Part shown: positions 46,025 through 56,535 of the stretch, in pieces
How the letters are laid out: each line of letters begins with the position of its first letter
Position numbering within the stretch: the first letter of the stretch is position 1
NCBI RefSeq assembly: GCF_033439725.1
Contig: NW_026944387.1
Coordinates: 1,178,001-1,242,000, forward strand
Length of the DNA: 64,000 bases
Direction: 5' to 3'
Source of the DNA: Neurospora tetraspora
Taxonomy: Eukaryota; Ascomycota; Sordariomycetes; Sordariales; Sordariaceae
Made by a program: the position numbers and the translations under genes
Notes under the pieces: generated by a model
Seen by the model: only the letters and a program-made list of their open reading frames with translations
The model's database searches: none
Told to the model about the DNA's origin: nothing

Positions 46025-47530
46025 TGGAGTGCTGAGGAAGCAAGGTACACAGAGGTGGAAAACAGGGTATCACCGGGGAGTCAGGCCCTCGGGATAAGGG
46101 GAAAGTTCACTCACCAGAATTCGGGTCATGGTCAAGGGCCATCCGTATTGATGTCTCCCATTAGCCATAATCACCACCGGTATATGACAGTATTCGGTCC
46201 CAGTGGCCTGGGTGAGATCCGTAAAGCGGGAAGTCTAAAGGGAAAAAGCCAGAACAGGCCAAAGATTGAGAAAAGTGCATTGTTCTGGAGAAGGGAAGAG
46301 CTTAATCAAGGCAAAAGGCTGGGGGAGCCAAGAACATATACATGGCCATTCGTCCCCGTCCTGGCTTCCAGTCTGGGTTCCAGATTTGATTCCAGGCCAG
46401 ACCTCCTTCCTGGCCTGGCTGCCGTGCCTTCCTTGAGGAGACGATCGCTTCCTTTTGGGCCAGCAGGTTCCTTCTCCGTCTACGATACAGCTCGCCCCCT
46501 TTCCAGGCAGGCGTCAAAGCCACCCCTCAAAGTCAACCCTCGACGTAAAGGGGACGAGTGTGCTCTTCCATGAATTTGAAGGAGAAAGTATGTCAATGGT
46601 GCTAGGAAAGCGTTCGGGCTGGTGGTGGTGGGTGTGTGCGAGGAAATGATGATGCGCACGTCAGCATGGGTACGCGGTCGCTCCTTCCTAAATATCGGAG
46701 TGCCTGATAGATGTGACGATTCGAAAAATTTGGAAACCACGTTCGGTTTGTGTCGGAGATCGGAAACAACGAAGCCTGCTCGAGGTTTGAATCAGCGTTT
46801 ACTGCTGCGTCAGAGTTGTTAGCTATGTGGTCCAGACTTGTGGATGTGTGTTTGCTGGGAGTGTCCTTTTTGAACTCGAATGATTCAGGTGTTTTCTCTT
46901 GATGTCTTGAGGATTTGCCAACGTGTCGAAACATGGGAAGTGCGTTTGGTGTTGGTCGATGATACTTCGTTGATCATGACATTGTTGGCTCGAGTATTCT
47001 GCACTCGATTGCTGGTTCAAGGGAACAACTTCCGGAGCCAACAATGAAGCAACGATCGGATCCGTTGCCGAAGATTGCTGTACCGAAGAATCATCCATCC
47101 GGCACCCGTGGCCAACACTTGGCACAGCTGCGGATGTTTCTTCATCAAACTTGTGTCGTCGGCGCCGAAGCCCATCGTGATGTTGGTGCAGCTGACACCG
47201 GACTATGTCGTGGAAGATCAGACGGCAAACACTTTCGTGAATCATCTCTCAATGTCGGCACAACAATGCTGCTTCCAAGGTCCGCTTCGGTGAACACGCT
47301 GCATCGACAGACCTTCAGATTTGCGCAGACCCGAGAGCCAGTAAGTCGACAGTCTGCGGATCCTCGAAAGTGCATACAACGAACCGTTCCCGACCTGTTT
47401 CTGGTCTTCCCTTTCCTCATCACCATCAGCATTCACACTTTCACACCAACACCGCTACAACAACCAAAGCTAACAACAACCCAACCGTAACCCACAGCCA
47501 ACAACCAACAACTACCAAAACATCATCAAG
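46025..47530. other. Intergenic region without supported gene
   Basis: This is the 3' flank of HET gene 2 and the upstream region of the repeat-protein gene, which ends in a C/A-rich leader. The frames present carry no recognisable domain. Confidence 0.45.
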
Positions 47531-48622
47531 ATGACTACTTGCGTCGCTACCCAGACTTTCACCCACGTCTCTCTCAAGGCGTACCATCCGGAGTCGGACT
47601 ACACCACCTCCGCCGAGCCCGGCAAGCCTCGTCCCGGCAGCCCCGGTCCCAACAAGCCCGACAACTGTAGCTTCGAACCCGGCAAGCCTCGTCCCGGCAG
47701 CCCCGGTCCCAACAAGCCCGACAACTGTGGCTTCGAACTCGGCCCCATGAAGAGGGACGATCCTATCCCTCGTCCTCAGACCCCCTTGGTCCCGGTTCCC
47801 AACTCTGATGACGACCCGATTCCCCGTCCCCAGACCCCTCTGGTTCCCGTCCCCAACAGCGACGGCGACGGCGATTCCAAGCCCGCTCCTCGTCCTCCCA
47901 CCCCTCACCCTAACGGTGACCGCCTCGATTTGGACCCCATCCCCCGCCCGCAGACCCCTCTAGTCCCGGTTCCCAACAGCGATGACATGCCGGTCCCTCG
48001 CCCCCAGACTCCTCTAGTCCCGGTCACCTCCGACGACTCTGATGACGAGTGCCTCGACGATGAGATGCCCGTTCCTCGTCCCCAGACCCCCCTCGTTCCT
48101 GTTACTTCTGACGATTCCGACGATGAGTGCCTCGATGATGACATGCCCGTCCCTCGCCCTCAGACTCCCCTAGTCCCGGTTACTAGCGACGATTCTGACG
48201 ACGAGTGCCTTGACGAGGAAATGCCCGTTCCTCGTCCCCAGACTCCCCTCGTCCCAGTCACTTCTGACGACTCGGACGACGAGTGCCTCGACGACGATCC
48301 TATCCCCCGTCCCCAGACTCCCTTGGTGCCCGTCCCTAACTCCGATGAGCTGGATCCCATCCCCCGCCCTCAAACCCCTCTCGTCCCCGTCCCCAACAGC
48401 GACGGCGAGGGCGACTCCAAGCCCGCTCCCCGCCCTCCTACTCCCCACCCCAACGGAGATGATGAGATGCCCGTTCCTCGCCCTCAGACTCCTCTAGTCC
48501 CGGTTACCAGCGACGATTCCGATGATGAGTGCCTTGATGACCTCGATCCTATTCCTCGTCCTCAGACGCCGATGGTGCCGAGGCCTAATGCTGATATGGT
48601 TAAGCCGGTTGCTTGCTGCTAA
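47531..48622 (+). CDS. Proline-rich tandem-repeat protein (PRPQTPLVPV repeats)
   Basis: I do not recognise the family. It is a single exon of 363 aa with a good start context (ATCAAGATGA) after a long CA-rich leader. Residues 1-30 are unique, with no signal peptide. Two copies of PGKPRPGSPGPNKPDNC(S/G)FE follow. From residue 78 to the end the protein is built of 11 copies of a PRPQTPLVPV core in two flavours: DPIPRPQTPLVPVPNSD and MPVPRPQTPLVPVTSDDSDDECLD. A GDSKPAPRPPTPHPNG element is inserted twice. The order type-1, type-1, insert recurs, showing higher-order duplication. Each type-2 unit carries one Cys in an acidic loop. Repeats are well conserved in protein but differ at many synonymous sites, so the protein sequence appears to be maintained. 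PxxP and TP sites suggest SH3 or kinase targets (inference). Confidence 0.8.
   Translation: MTTCVATQTFTHVSLKAYHPESDYTTSAEPGKPRPGSPGPNKPDNCSFEPGKPRPGSPGPNKPDNCGFELGPMKRDDPIPRPQTPLVPVPNSDDDPIPRPQTPLVPVPNSDGDGDSKPAPRPPTPHPNGDRLDLDPIPRPQTPLVPVPNSDDMPVPRPQTPLVPVTSDDSDDECLDDEMPVPRPQTPLVPVTSDDSDDECLDDDMPVPRPQTPLVPVTSDDSDDECLDEEMPVPRPQTPLVPVTSDDSDDECLDDDPIPRPQTPLVPVPNSDELDPIPRPQTPLVPVPNSDGEGDSKPAPRPPTPHPNGDDEMPVPRPQTPLVPVTSDDSDDECLDDLDPIPRPQTPMVPRPNADMVKPVACC
47758..48596 (+). repeat. Tandem coding repeat, 11 degenerate units
   Basis: Units of about 51-78 bp encode the PRPQTPLVPV core. The DNA copies vary at third positions (for example CGTCCCCAGACCCC against CGCCCTCAGACTCC), while the peptide is almost invariant. 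Confidence 0.85.
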
Positions 48623-49292
48623 GCTTATGGCTTATGCCTGAGTGAGAGAGTTGGGGGGTTTGGAAGGATAGGATTTCTGAAAGGAGGAAGTGTGGTATTT
48701 GGGCAGATGAATGAATGGATGATCGATGGAATGATTGGTTCACTTGAACATGGAAGGGGAATACATGGAAGGATTGATCGAGATTGGTGGGACAGAAAAG
48801 TTCAGTTGATGCCGTGATTTGCGATAGATTTCAATCAGTGTGAGATAGAAAGGAAACAAAACGTCGCTTGATCGATAGCCGGATTTCAGACAGTATAGAA
48901 ATGCGCGAGTCGCAGAAGAAAAGCATTGGTTTCTCTCAATCTTTGGTCGCGACGTGATTGAAGCGGGTGTGACATTGCGATTCGCGTGGTGACGGATTGA
49001 AAACTCTTGAATGGTGGTGATTGGGTGGTGGGAAGGGAAGTTGGAAAAGGAAAAGGGGAAAGAATGGACAGGAAGAGGAGATGGAAATGGAAACAACGCT
49101 GCGCAAAGTAGAAGCGGCCTGTGCGCTACACCTCGCGAACCCAACACTTGACGATGCCGGTATTGTGAACGACAGATTCATCTTTCCCAACTCAACGAAC
49201 AGTGACTGAAGTTGGCAAAAAGCAAGATGCTCCAAAAGAAAATCGCCAATGCTTTTGACCGTCGCGAGAAGTTGCGGACGACAATGCAAAAG
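48623..49292. other. Intergenic region between repeat-protein gene and tRNA
   Basis: No gene is supported. Sequence close to the tRNA is A-rich because the Pol III terminator tracts lie there. Confidence 0.5.
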
Positions 49293-49309
49293 AAAAAAAA
49301 ATGCAAAAA
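49293..49309 (-). terminator. RNA polymerase III terminator tracts of tRNA-Tyr
   Basis: On the minus strand, T5 (49309-49305) and then T9 (49301-49293) follow the 3' end of the tRNA by 7 and 15 bases, as expected for Pol III termination. Confidence 0.8.
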
Positions 49310-49316
49310 GAAGATG

Positions 49317-49405
49317 TCCCCTCGACCGGAATCGAGCCGGTGACCTTTCGGTATACAATCTAGACAATTACAGCCGAACGTGATATCCAACTACACCACA
49401 AGGGG
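49317..49405 (-). tRNA. tRNA-Tyr (GUA) with a 15-nt intron
   Basis: Read on the minus strand, the 89-nt gene folds as a cloverleaf. The acceptor stem is CCCCTTG with CGAGGGG, the D arm is GTG...CAC with the GG in the loop, the anticodon stem is TTCGG with CCGAA, the variable loop is AGGTC, the T stem is ACCGG with CCGGT, and the discriminator is A. The anticodon loop reads CTGTAA followed by 15 extra bases and a final A. This is the eukaryotic position 37/38 intron, which nuclear tRNA-Tyr genes nearly always carry. GTA is the anticodon. The C1-G72 pair is the eukaryotic tyrosine identity element. One oddity is C instead of T at position 54 of the T loop. Confidence 0.93.
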
Positions 49406-51523
49406 ATTTTTGATGATTTGTTGAAGTGGGGAATGGGAATTGCTACCTAAGTACGCCGGTGCGCACAAGCACTGTTGATGACAAGAGGCTGGGATTCTTT
49501 ATGTTTGCTGTTGAGTTTAGTACAGCATACCACTGAAACGGAATACGAGATAATCGTAAGGTATATGAGGGCTTTGAGAGTTTTTGTTCTATTCGGGGTT
49601 GTTGAGATACTCGAAGAAAAGAAAATCACCGGTAACTTGTGCACCAAAGTATCAACCACTGTCCCGGACACACCTCAGGATTCACACGGCCGTTTCCAGA
49701 CCTTCCTCGCACCTTGCTTAGGTTTCACAAGAAGGATAGAACTTTCTCTTTCTCCGTCTCTCTTTTATCATTCTCCAAACCCCCAACAAACGTGTGCCGA
49801 CTCCCGCCACCGCCCACCTCCCGTAGCACAAGTAGACAAGGCAGACACCACCACCGCTCCTCCCACCTACCTACCCTACCGTCAACTGTTTCTCTGAGAC
49901 ATTCCCTCACGGAAAAAAGAAGCCACTCGCTTAGTCCCAAGCAGTCCCAGCCTGTAGCAGCATGTCTCACACGCAGATCTATAGTCCTGCGGGTCCCGCG
50001 GTGCAGGTGTTTTGAGACTTGCCTTGTCAATGATGCCCATCATGTCCAGACTTCTTCTCAACGACCAATAGCGGGCAAAACGGGGTGAATCTTACATCGT
50101 ACACACTGCAGATACTGCGTTTATCACCACTCTCTCAACTTTCAGCCCTCTATACAGACCATGTCGACACACATTGGTTCTCCACCACCCACTTGGACTG
50201 TCTTGACCATTCAACGGCCAGTGTTCTGCATCCGAAGATGTCTCCGTCTCTGACGGAGGGAGGGGGCTTTCCCGGGTTTTGATAGGGCTTGTCGTGAAGT
50301 TCTATGTAAAGGGTCTTAGGAAAGCCTTTGAGAGCGACTGGGAGTCACATATCTCATTTCCACCATACATCACACCATTGCCATTTGACACCCCGACACC
50401 CTCGAAGGCCCGATCGAACGACTTGCCTGAATTGCTCAAGAGAAGAGTCAAGAAACCCAGAACCCAGACCCTCCCTTGGGTCCGCCGAGTCCCGACAGCC
50501 TTACCCAAATTGCCAGAACCGGAGCATGGTCCGCGGTTGGTGGCGCTTTTGACGATAGCTGATTTCTTCAGATCGGCGGGGAAGCCTGGGTGATGGATGG
50601 ATGGATGGATAGGCCACGGGATCAATTCCGGTCTAGACTGAGTAGGAGATTGGAAATTTTGCTTTCTTATCGAGTGGACGTCGACTGAAAGCCCAGGCGA
50701 GAGGCGCACTGAACGGGCCTCGAATCGAATCCAAAACTGCCACAACCTCATGCGACCCTCATGCGACTCACGATCCGCGCATATTGGAGTTTTGCGATTC
50801 GTGAGAACCTGTGAATCTGTGATGACTGATGGATGGGCAAATCCAAATGTCGAAAGCTGCATGTGCTTCTGCCGCCAGAAAAAGAGGGAGAAGGTCGAGA
50901 TCGACAAAAGCTCCATTCCCAGCCACTGGTTTATTGCAGCCCTTCTTTTCCTATTCTCTAGAGAGTCTAGCTATCAGTAGTGTAGCTTGCTTTCCTGGTT
51001 GGCAGCGAAGTCCCTTGTACACTAGTGATTCAGTTGATTGGAGAGGCCACCGGCCAAAAAACTTTCGGCCCGGCCCTCTGGAGAGACAAATCTCTTGCAG
51101 CACCAGTTGATCACCAGTTGCAGACAGTCCGGCAGAGCTACTGCGGACGCCGTAAACCGCATGCTTTTGGTGAAATGTCGCATTGTAGTTGGTCGGCTCT
51201 CAGCTGGAATTATGGAGCCCAAAGAGGCCCTGTTGCGACCCTCGTGGCACCAATGCCAAGCAGAGGATCATCTCGACCGGAGCAGCCGCATGTGGGGGCT
51301 GGTTCTCCTTTCTGGACTCGAGAGACCGGATGGGCTTTAAAACTCCAGAGCCCTCTCTCAGGGGCAAGCCCACGCTGGGCTCTCGCCCTTGGGAAGTTTG
51401 TGCATATCCCTTTCTTCACGGCCATCACTGGGTTTTTCGAGGTTATAAGCTTCGATCATCCATCGACATCCAAGCCCCAGCTGCCGTCCTAGGATCAGGC
51501 CGGATTCCTGATCAGCGGTGAAC
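49406..51523. other. Intergenic region without supported gene
   Basis: This is the upstream region of the tRNA and of the membrane-protein gene. An ATGG tetranucleotide repeat occurs at about 50592-50610. Frames on both strands carry no domain. Confidence 0.45.
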
Positions 51524-53805
51524 ATGGGCGCCTATACCTCAGTACCGCAGTGCCTTGCGCACTATGGAGTCACGATAAATTGTTCTGTAGTTTACGCACC
51601 CGACAACCAGACCGTGATATCTGTCGGAGGAAACAGACCCGGAGACTTTAACCCAGATCCAGATATTGCGGGTATCGGTGTAAGGTTCCCCAGAGTCGAT
51701 GGGCCCTTTCCCTGTACAACTTGTATGTGGACACAAGCTTACACGTTTCCGTGTTTTTAGATCATCGGAGCCTTTGTCGTCACAACGGGGTTTTCGTTAT
51801 TTATAGCCTTCTTGCATGTCTTGTGGCACTACGCCAAGCTGACAAAGCTTAAAAGAAGAATAACAGAAGAGTAAGTCGTACCTCAACGGACGGAGCGCTT
51901 CGCGGCTGGTGAGGTTGCTAACCGCCTGCTCAACAGAGAGAAGGAAAACAAAAGATGGCAGCTCAGCATTGGCGGCTTCTTTGAGATGCTCGTCATCTCG
52001 TGTAGTGATCAGCAGATTTTCACCGGAGCCGCGTACGCCATCACGATGCGCTTCGCCAAAGCCTGCTCCATCTCGGCCTACCACTACAATATTATTTCGA
52101 ACATGCTGTTGATCACCTGCGCCACGCACTTGCTGACCCTTCTTGTGTCCAAGCACTACTGGGAGCACCCTTGGGTAGCTGCAATCCGGACGGTAGCGAC
52201 GGCGCTATTGTACCTTGCGACGGGTATTCTTCTTTCTACCCAGGCCGCCCCAGGGTCTGAGCTCGCGTTTCCGACCCAGGTTCCTAAAGACAACGAGAAA
52301 TGGAGCACCCTCCTTCTACCAGCCGCCTGCTTCCAAGGGAGCGCTGCGCAGTTTGGAAATACCTTGGAGCAGTCTTTCCACGGAGCCGGACTGTTCAAGG
52401 TGGGCGACCGCATCACCGGATGGACTCCGTTCGTCATTCTTGTCCTGTACTACGTCCTTGCCAACATCGTTACGCTTGGTCGGGTCGTTCGCGCAGGACG
52501 GGAGAATGGCGGAAAGCGGGAAAAGTTTTGCAAGTGGTTGGTGGAGTTAATAGGGCAGAAGAAGCTGAAGTGGGTGCATCGTATTGGTGGACAGGTCTAT
52601 GGCGTGTATCTCTTGGCTGGCCTGGTAATTTCGGCATACACGATGGTCTCCTCTTCCGAGTACATTGAGATGCTTCGCCGCTGGGTGGACCGATCAGGGT
52701 GGATCCAACTCTATCTTGGCACCAACCCGGAGAACGACCCCAAGTCCTTTGGTCAGCTTGTTCCTCTTCTGATGATGACACTTACCGTGTTTACCTTTTT
52801 GCAGATGTTGAGTGGTAAGTGGCGTTGTGTCCGTCTTTTCGGTTTGCTCGTCAGCTAATATCTTTGCCAGAGGCCATAACAATCAGGAAGTTGAAGAACA
52901 AACAAAGTGAGGAGATCGAGGACCTTCAAGAACAGCTGGATGAAGCAAGAAACAGCTCGGACAGACTTGAAGATGGCAACAACGGCAACGGAAAGCAGCC
53001 TGGGGTCCACGAGAAGGAGACGTTCAGCAGGCAATCCGAAGCAAGCGGAAGCCAGGCTTATGGGATGAACTCCCAAACGCCATGGTCGCCGGCTCCGATG
53101 TACACCATGTTCGCCAACCCATCTTCTTCGAGCAACGCTCCGTTTTTTGTCCAGGCCGCACCGACTGGCTCGCCGATGGCAACACCCGCTTGGGCATCCA
53201 TGACACCACAGCAAGTAACGCCGTCGCATTTTATCATCCCGGCGCAGTTTGTATATGGAGCGTTTCCGATGACGAGCCCTGGAAACGGAAGCGTGCCTCC
53301 ATCTCAAGGGTTTCCTTGGAATCCTTCCACTCCTTTCGGTCCTGGTCCTGCTCCGGCATCGAATGCGCCTGGCCCGAGCAAACCCTCGCCGTCCGATGAT
53401 TCACCGTCTCAGCCGGAGCCCTTATCAAAGGCAGAACCTGAGATCACCACGAAGGACACTAAGTCGACGCCAGTGGTTTCCGTGTATGAGTCCTCCACGT
53501 CATCTCCGCCATCGAGATCCTCGACAGTTCCCGATAATGAGAAGCTGGCGCCTCATCCGGCTAACCTTTTAAGGGCTGATACCGATTTTACGCTGATAGG
53601 ACAGCCGAGCTCGAGTTTGGATGCTGGGGGCCAGACGGATCAGCAAATGCCGGCACAAGGCTTCAATGGTGTTGCTGCGGATCCCAACACGCTAAGTTAC
53701 TTTCCGGAAGTTGCCATTGCCGAGTCAAGCGTAGAGGAAGAGGGACAGGAAGCGGAAAGAAATACTGCGGGAGGAACTGGATTTGAGGTTGGAAAGGCGA
53801 TGTAG
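51524..53805 (+). CDS. Orphan seven-helix membrane protein with coiled-coil and Pro/Ser-rich tail
   Basis: This is an integral membrane protein of unknown function, 692 aa, from exons 51524-51679, 51761-51870, 51937-52814 and 52871-53805, all GT-AG and in frame. A short N-terminal ectodomain with two cysteines and NCS/NQT glycosylation sites precedes about seven hydrophobic helices (starting near residues 53, 97, 135, 165, 235, 290 and 350). Helix 2 carries SCSDQQIFTGAAYAIT, a phrase I associate with a large uncharacterised family of ascomycete membrane proteins with SDQQLVTG-like motifs. After the last helix a Lys/Glu-rich coiled coil (RKLKNKQSEEIEDLQEQLDEA) leads into a roughly 280-residue Pro/Ser/Thr-rich tail. 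The topology resembles a receptor, but I see no known GPCR family signature, so the role is left open. Confidence 0.85.
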
Positions 53806-54458
53806 GATGTCAATAAACCGCGAGGCTGAAGGGAGTGGGTAAGGGTAAGAAACATGCATGGAAAGGTCTTGGACACGATTTCGGTGGAGTTTGGGGCTTT
53901 TGGCTTTTGGGAGCATGTGTTACGATACCACGGATTAATGAGTCTGACCATTTAGCGCAGTCAATGAAGAGCATGTAGCATCAATCTGACTCGTGGCTTG
54001 TTGTTGACAGTGGTCGAGGATTTGGAGGTGTTTCGTATGACGTGATGGAAAAGGAGGAAGGCTCCGAGTTGGAGTATGAATTGGCCCCCACCACAAAAAT
54101 CAACCGAGACCGTGACCAAGATCGGGACATTGTACCCCGTGGGCGCCCGCAATGTCTCGTCAAAATGCTCCGAGAGGGGACAAGAACGTGGGAGATTGGG
54201 GGACACAAGAGAGAGTGGGAGTCAGTTGGGGGCCAGTGGGGGGTTGTGTGTGGGGGAGGGGAAAGCGGGGAAATGCCCTGGCCTCGCCTAGAGATGGATT
54301 GGGGTTCGGGACGGGAACCTCTGGGGAACCTGGAAATGGAAGCATGTCCACCCCACCTTGGCCATTAGACCCAGGAACCCCGTTCATCCCATCCCCATTT
54401 CCATCCCAGTGACCAACTCCAGACGAGGGACGACTCATCAACATCCCATCCCATACAA
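53806..54458. other. Intergenic region without supported gene
   Basis: This is the upstream region of the dehydrogenase gene, with G-rich then C-rich runs. Nothing else is seen. Confidence 0.45.
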
Positions 54459-55472
54459 ATGAGGTCAACTCCCACCCGCTTTCTTTCCCGCATCAACTCG
54501 CATCTTTCTGCTTCCTCGTCCAAAATGAAGCTCCTCTACCCCACCTCTCTCAAGCTCGACGTCTCCCAGATCGAGGGTTTCCCCTCCGTCACCCTCCACC
54601 CCTACGACGTCAAGGCTCCCATCCCCGAGGAGCACGTTGATGCCGAGGTCCTCGTCACCTGGACCAACTCCTCCGATAACCTCAAAGATGCCGTCAACCG
54701 TCTGACCAAGCTGCGCTGGATCCAGTCCCTCGCCGCCGGCCCCAATGACGTCCTCAGCGCCGGCTTCGACACCTCCAAGGTCGCCGTCACCACCGGCTCC
54801 GGTCTTCACGACCGCACCGTCGCCGAGCACGCCCTCGGTCTTCTCCTCAATGCCGCCCGCCGGTTCTACGAGATGCGAGATTTCCAGCTCCAGGGCAAGT
54901 GGCCCGGCCATCTCGGCGGTCCCCAGCCCGATCGCCCCTCCGACAGGTTCACCACCCTTCGTGACGCCCGCGTTTTGATCTGGGGCTTTGGAAACATTGC
55001 CAAGACTCTCACCCCCTCTCTTGTGCAACTTGGATCTCAGGTTCGCGGAGTTGCTCGCCGCCAGGGTGTTCGCGATGGCATTGAGGTCTACTCCGAAGAC
55101 AAGCTTGCCGAGCTTCTACCACAGACCGACGCCTTGGTCATGATCCTCCCCGGCGACCCATCCACAAAGCACGCGCTCAATGCCGAGAGGCTGAAGCTGC
55201 TCCCCAAGCACGCCTGGGTCGTCAACGTCGGACGTGGCACCTCCATTGACGAGGATGCCCTCTACGATGCTCTTGTGGAGGAGAGGATTGGCGGTGCCGC
55301 TCTCGATGTGTTCGAGACAGAACCTCTTCCTGAGCCAAGCAAGCTCTGGAAGGCGCCTAACCTCATTCTCAGCCCACATGCGGCCGGTGGCAGGCCACAG
55401 GGTGCCGAACAGTTGATTGTCGAGAACTTGAGAAAGTTCTTGGCCGGACAGCAGTTGAAGAACCTCATTTAA
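54459..55472 (+). CDS. D-isomer-specific 2-hydroxyacid dehydrogenase
   Basis: This NAD(P)-dependent oxidoreductase interconverts 2-oxoacids and D-2-hydroxyacids; the exact substrate is unknown. It is a single exon of 337 aa. The catalytic triad is visible as Arg259 in VVNVGRGT, Glu288 in FETEPLP and His307 in SPHAAG. The Rossmann nucleotide loop is VLIWGFGNIAKTL at about 172-184. An earlier TVAEHALGLLLNAAR helix is typical of the family. Two starts are possible: the ATG at 54459 adds MRSTPTRFLSRINSHLSASSSK, a basic Ser-rich leader of mitochondrial-targeting character, while the ATG at 54525 (MKLLYPTSLK) starts right at the catalytic domain. Leaky use of both could give two cellular locations. 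Confidence 0.93.
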   Translation: MRSTPTRFLSRINSHLSASSSKMKLLYPTSLKLDVSQIEGFPSVTLHPYDVKAPIPEEHVDAEVLVTWTNSSDNLKDAVNRLTKLRWIQSLAAGPNDVLSAGFDTSKVAVTTGSGLHDRTVAEHALGLLLNAARRFYEMRDFQLQGKWPGHLGGPQPDRPSDRFTTLRDARVLIWGFGNIAKTLTPSLVQLGSQVRGVARRQGVRDGIEVYSEDKLAELLPQTDALVMILPGDPSTKHALNAERLKLLPKHAWVVNVGRGTSIDEDALYDALVEERIGGAALDVFETEPLPEPSKLWKAPNLILSPHAAGGRPQGAEQLIVENLRKFLAGQQLKNLI

Positions 55473-56535
55473 GCGTTTTTTTGTGTGTTCTGGATTTTGG
55501 CCGGGAAGGGAAAAGAAGTAGCATTTGTGAGGCAAGCGCAAATTTGAAGTTGCAAAGAATATACCATTTTTGTCCATCATATTCTTGTCCCCTACAAATC
55601 AGGGAAGAGCACACATCCGCACATACTTCATCTGAATATTCCCACAAGCCATGAGCAGGCAGGTTTGACCCCTTGTAATGAGCTCCTGCAACTGGACAAG
55701 ACGTTTACCAAAGTTGGATATGCGTCGTCCATTTCTCGTTGTCTTTGAGCAGCAGTGGCGGTGCCAGAGGCAGTACCCGTGTAGTTGTCCGGTTGGCCTG
55801 TATCAGGCTCGCAAGGCAGCTGTTTGCCTTGTGCTGTATAGCCAGTCACACCAGTTGTGACGGAGATGGTGGGCGATGTTACGGCGTGGGTGAAACCAAT
55901 GCTGCGAGGTTCCGGATACTGTGCTGACGGTGCTATATACATATGCGGGCGATAGCTAAGCCATGATTAGAGAGCAGCGGCCGAGTAGACGTCGTCTGCA
56001 GGTTGTGCGGCGCTTAAGATGCGCTTTGGTCGGCTACGAGCTTGAAGAGAATCGAGTTCCGGGATGTTGGCTGCCCACATCCGACCATATATGCTGGACC
56101 AAGCCCAGGAGCTCCTCGCGCGCTATTTGGGTTAGTGTCCTGGAAACAGCGTTCGCGAGCATCGAGGGAAGACTTGAAATTAACTACAAAGTCCCACATC
56201 AATACGTATATGTGGTCGGTTTTTCTCGGTTAACAGTAGACTAACTTCTAGGTATGTGTATACTTCGTGCCTATCTCACTCGCGATCAAAACTCCAATCT
56301 CTGCAGCATATCCTCCTCTGTGTTCCGGTAAGCTTACCTATAATTTCGCCAGTTACGCTCATACATCGTCTATCTCGTACCAGACTCTTCAACAGCGCTT
56401 TCTGTGTTGTTTCTCAAACGAATACCACATCGATCGAATCTCAGCATATTAGACGCACCAGTTCCTCTTGCCCAGACCTATTACACCGTACTTTTGTCGT
56501 CGTCCGCGAACGGACCGGAAATCGAAGCACCGATC
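55473..56535. other. Intergenic region with minor minus-strand frames
   Basis: Two minus-strand frames (55628-55942 and 56014-56202) have fairly protein-like composition but no recognisable domain and no convincing splice link. I list the region as unresolved, possibly a gene remnant. Confidence 0.35.

Noticed and set aside
47441-48448. Long frames on the minus strand across the repeat-protein gene
   Set aside because: They mirror the tandem repeats of the plus-strand gene. The plus frame has the good start context and the synonymous-site variation expected of real coding.
55628-55942. Minus-strand frame with protein-like composition (Thr/Ser/Gly-rich)
   Set aside because: It has no domain, and the neighbouring frame at 56014-56202 cannot be joined with convincing splice sites. 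It may be a gene remnant, but this cannot be shown.
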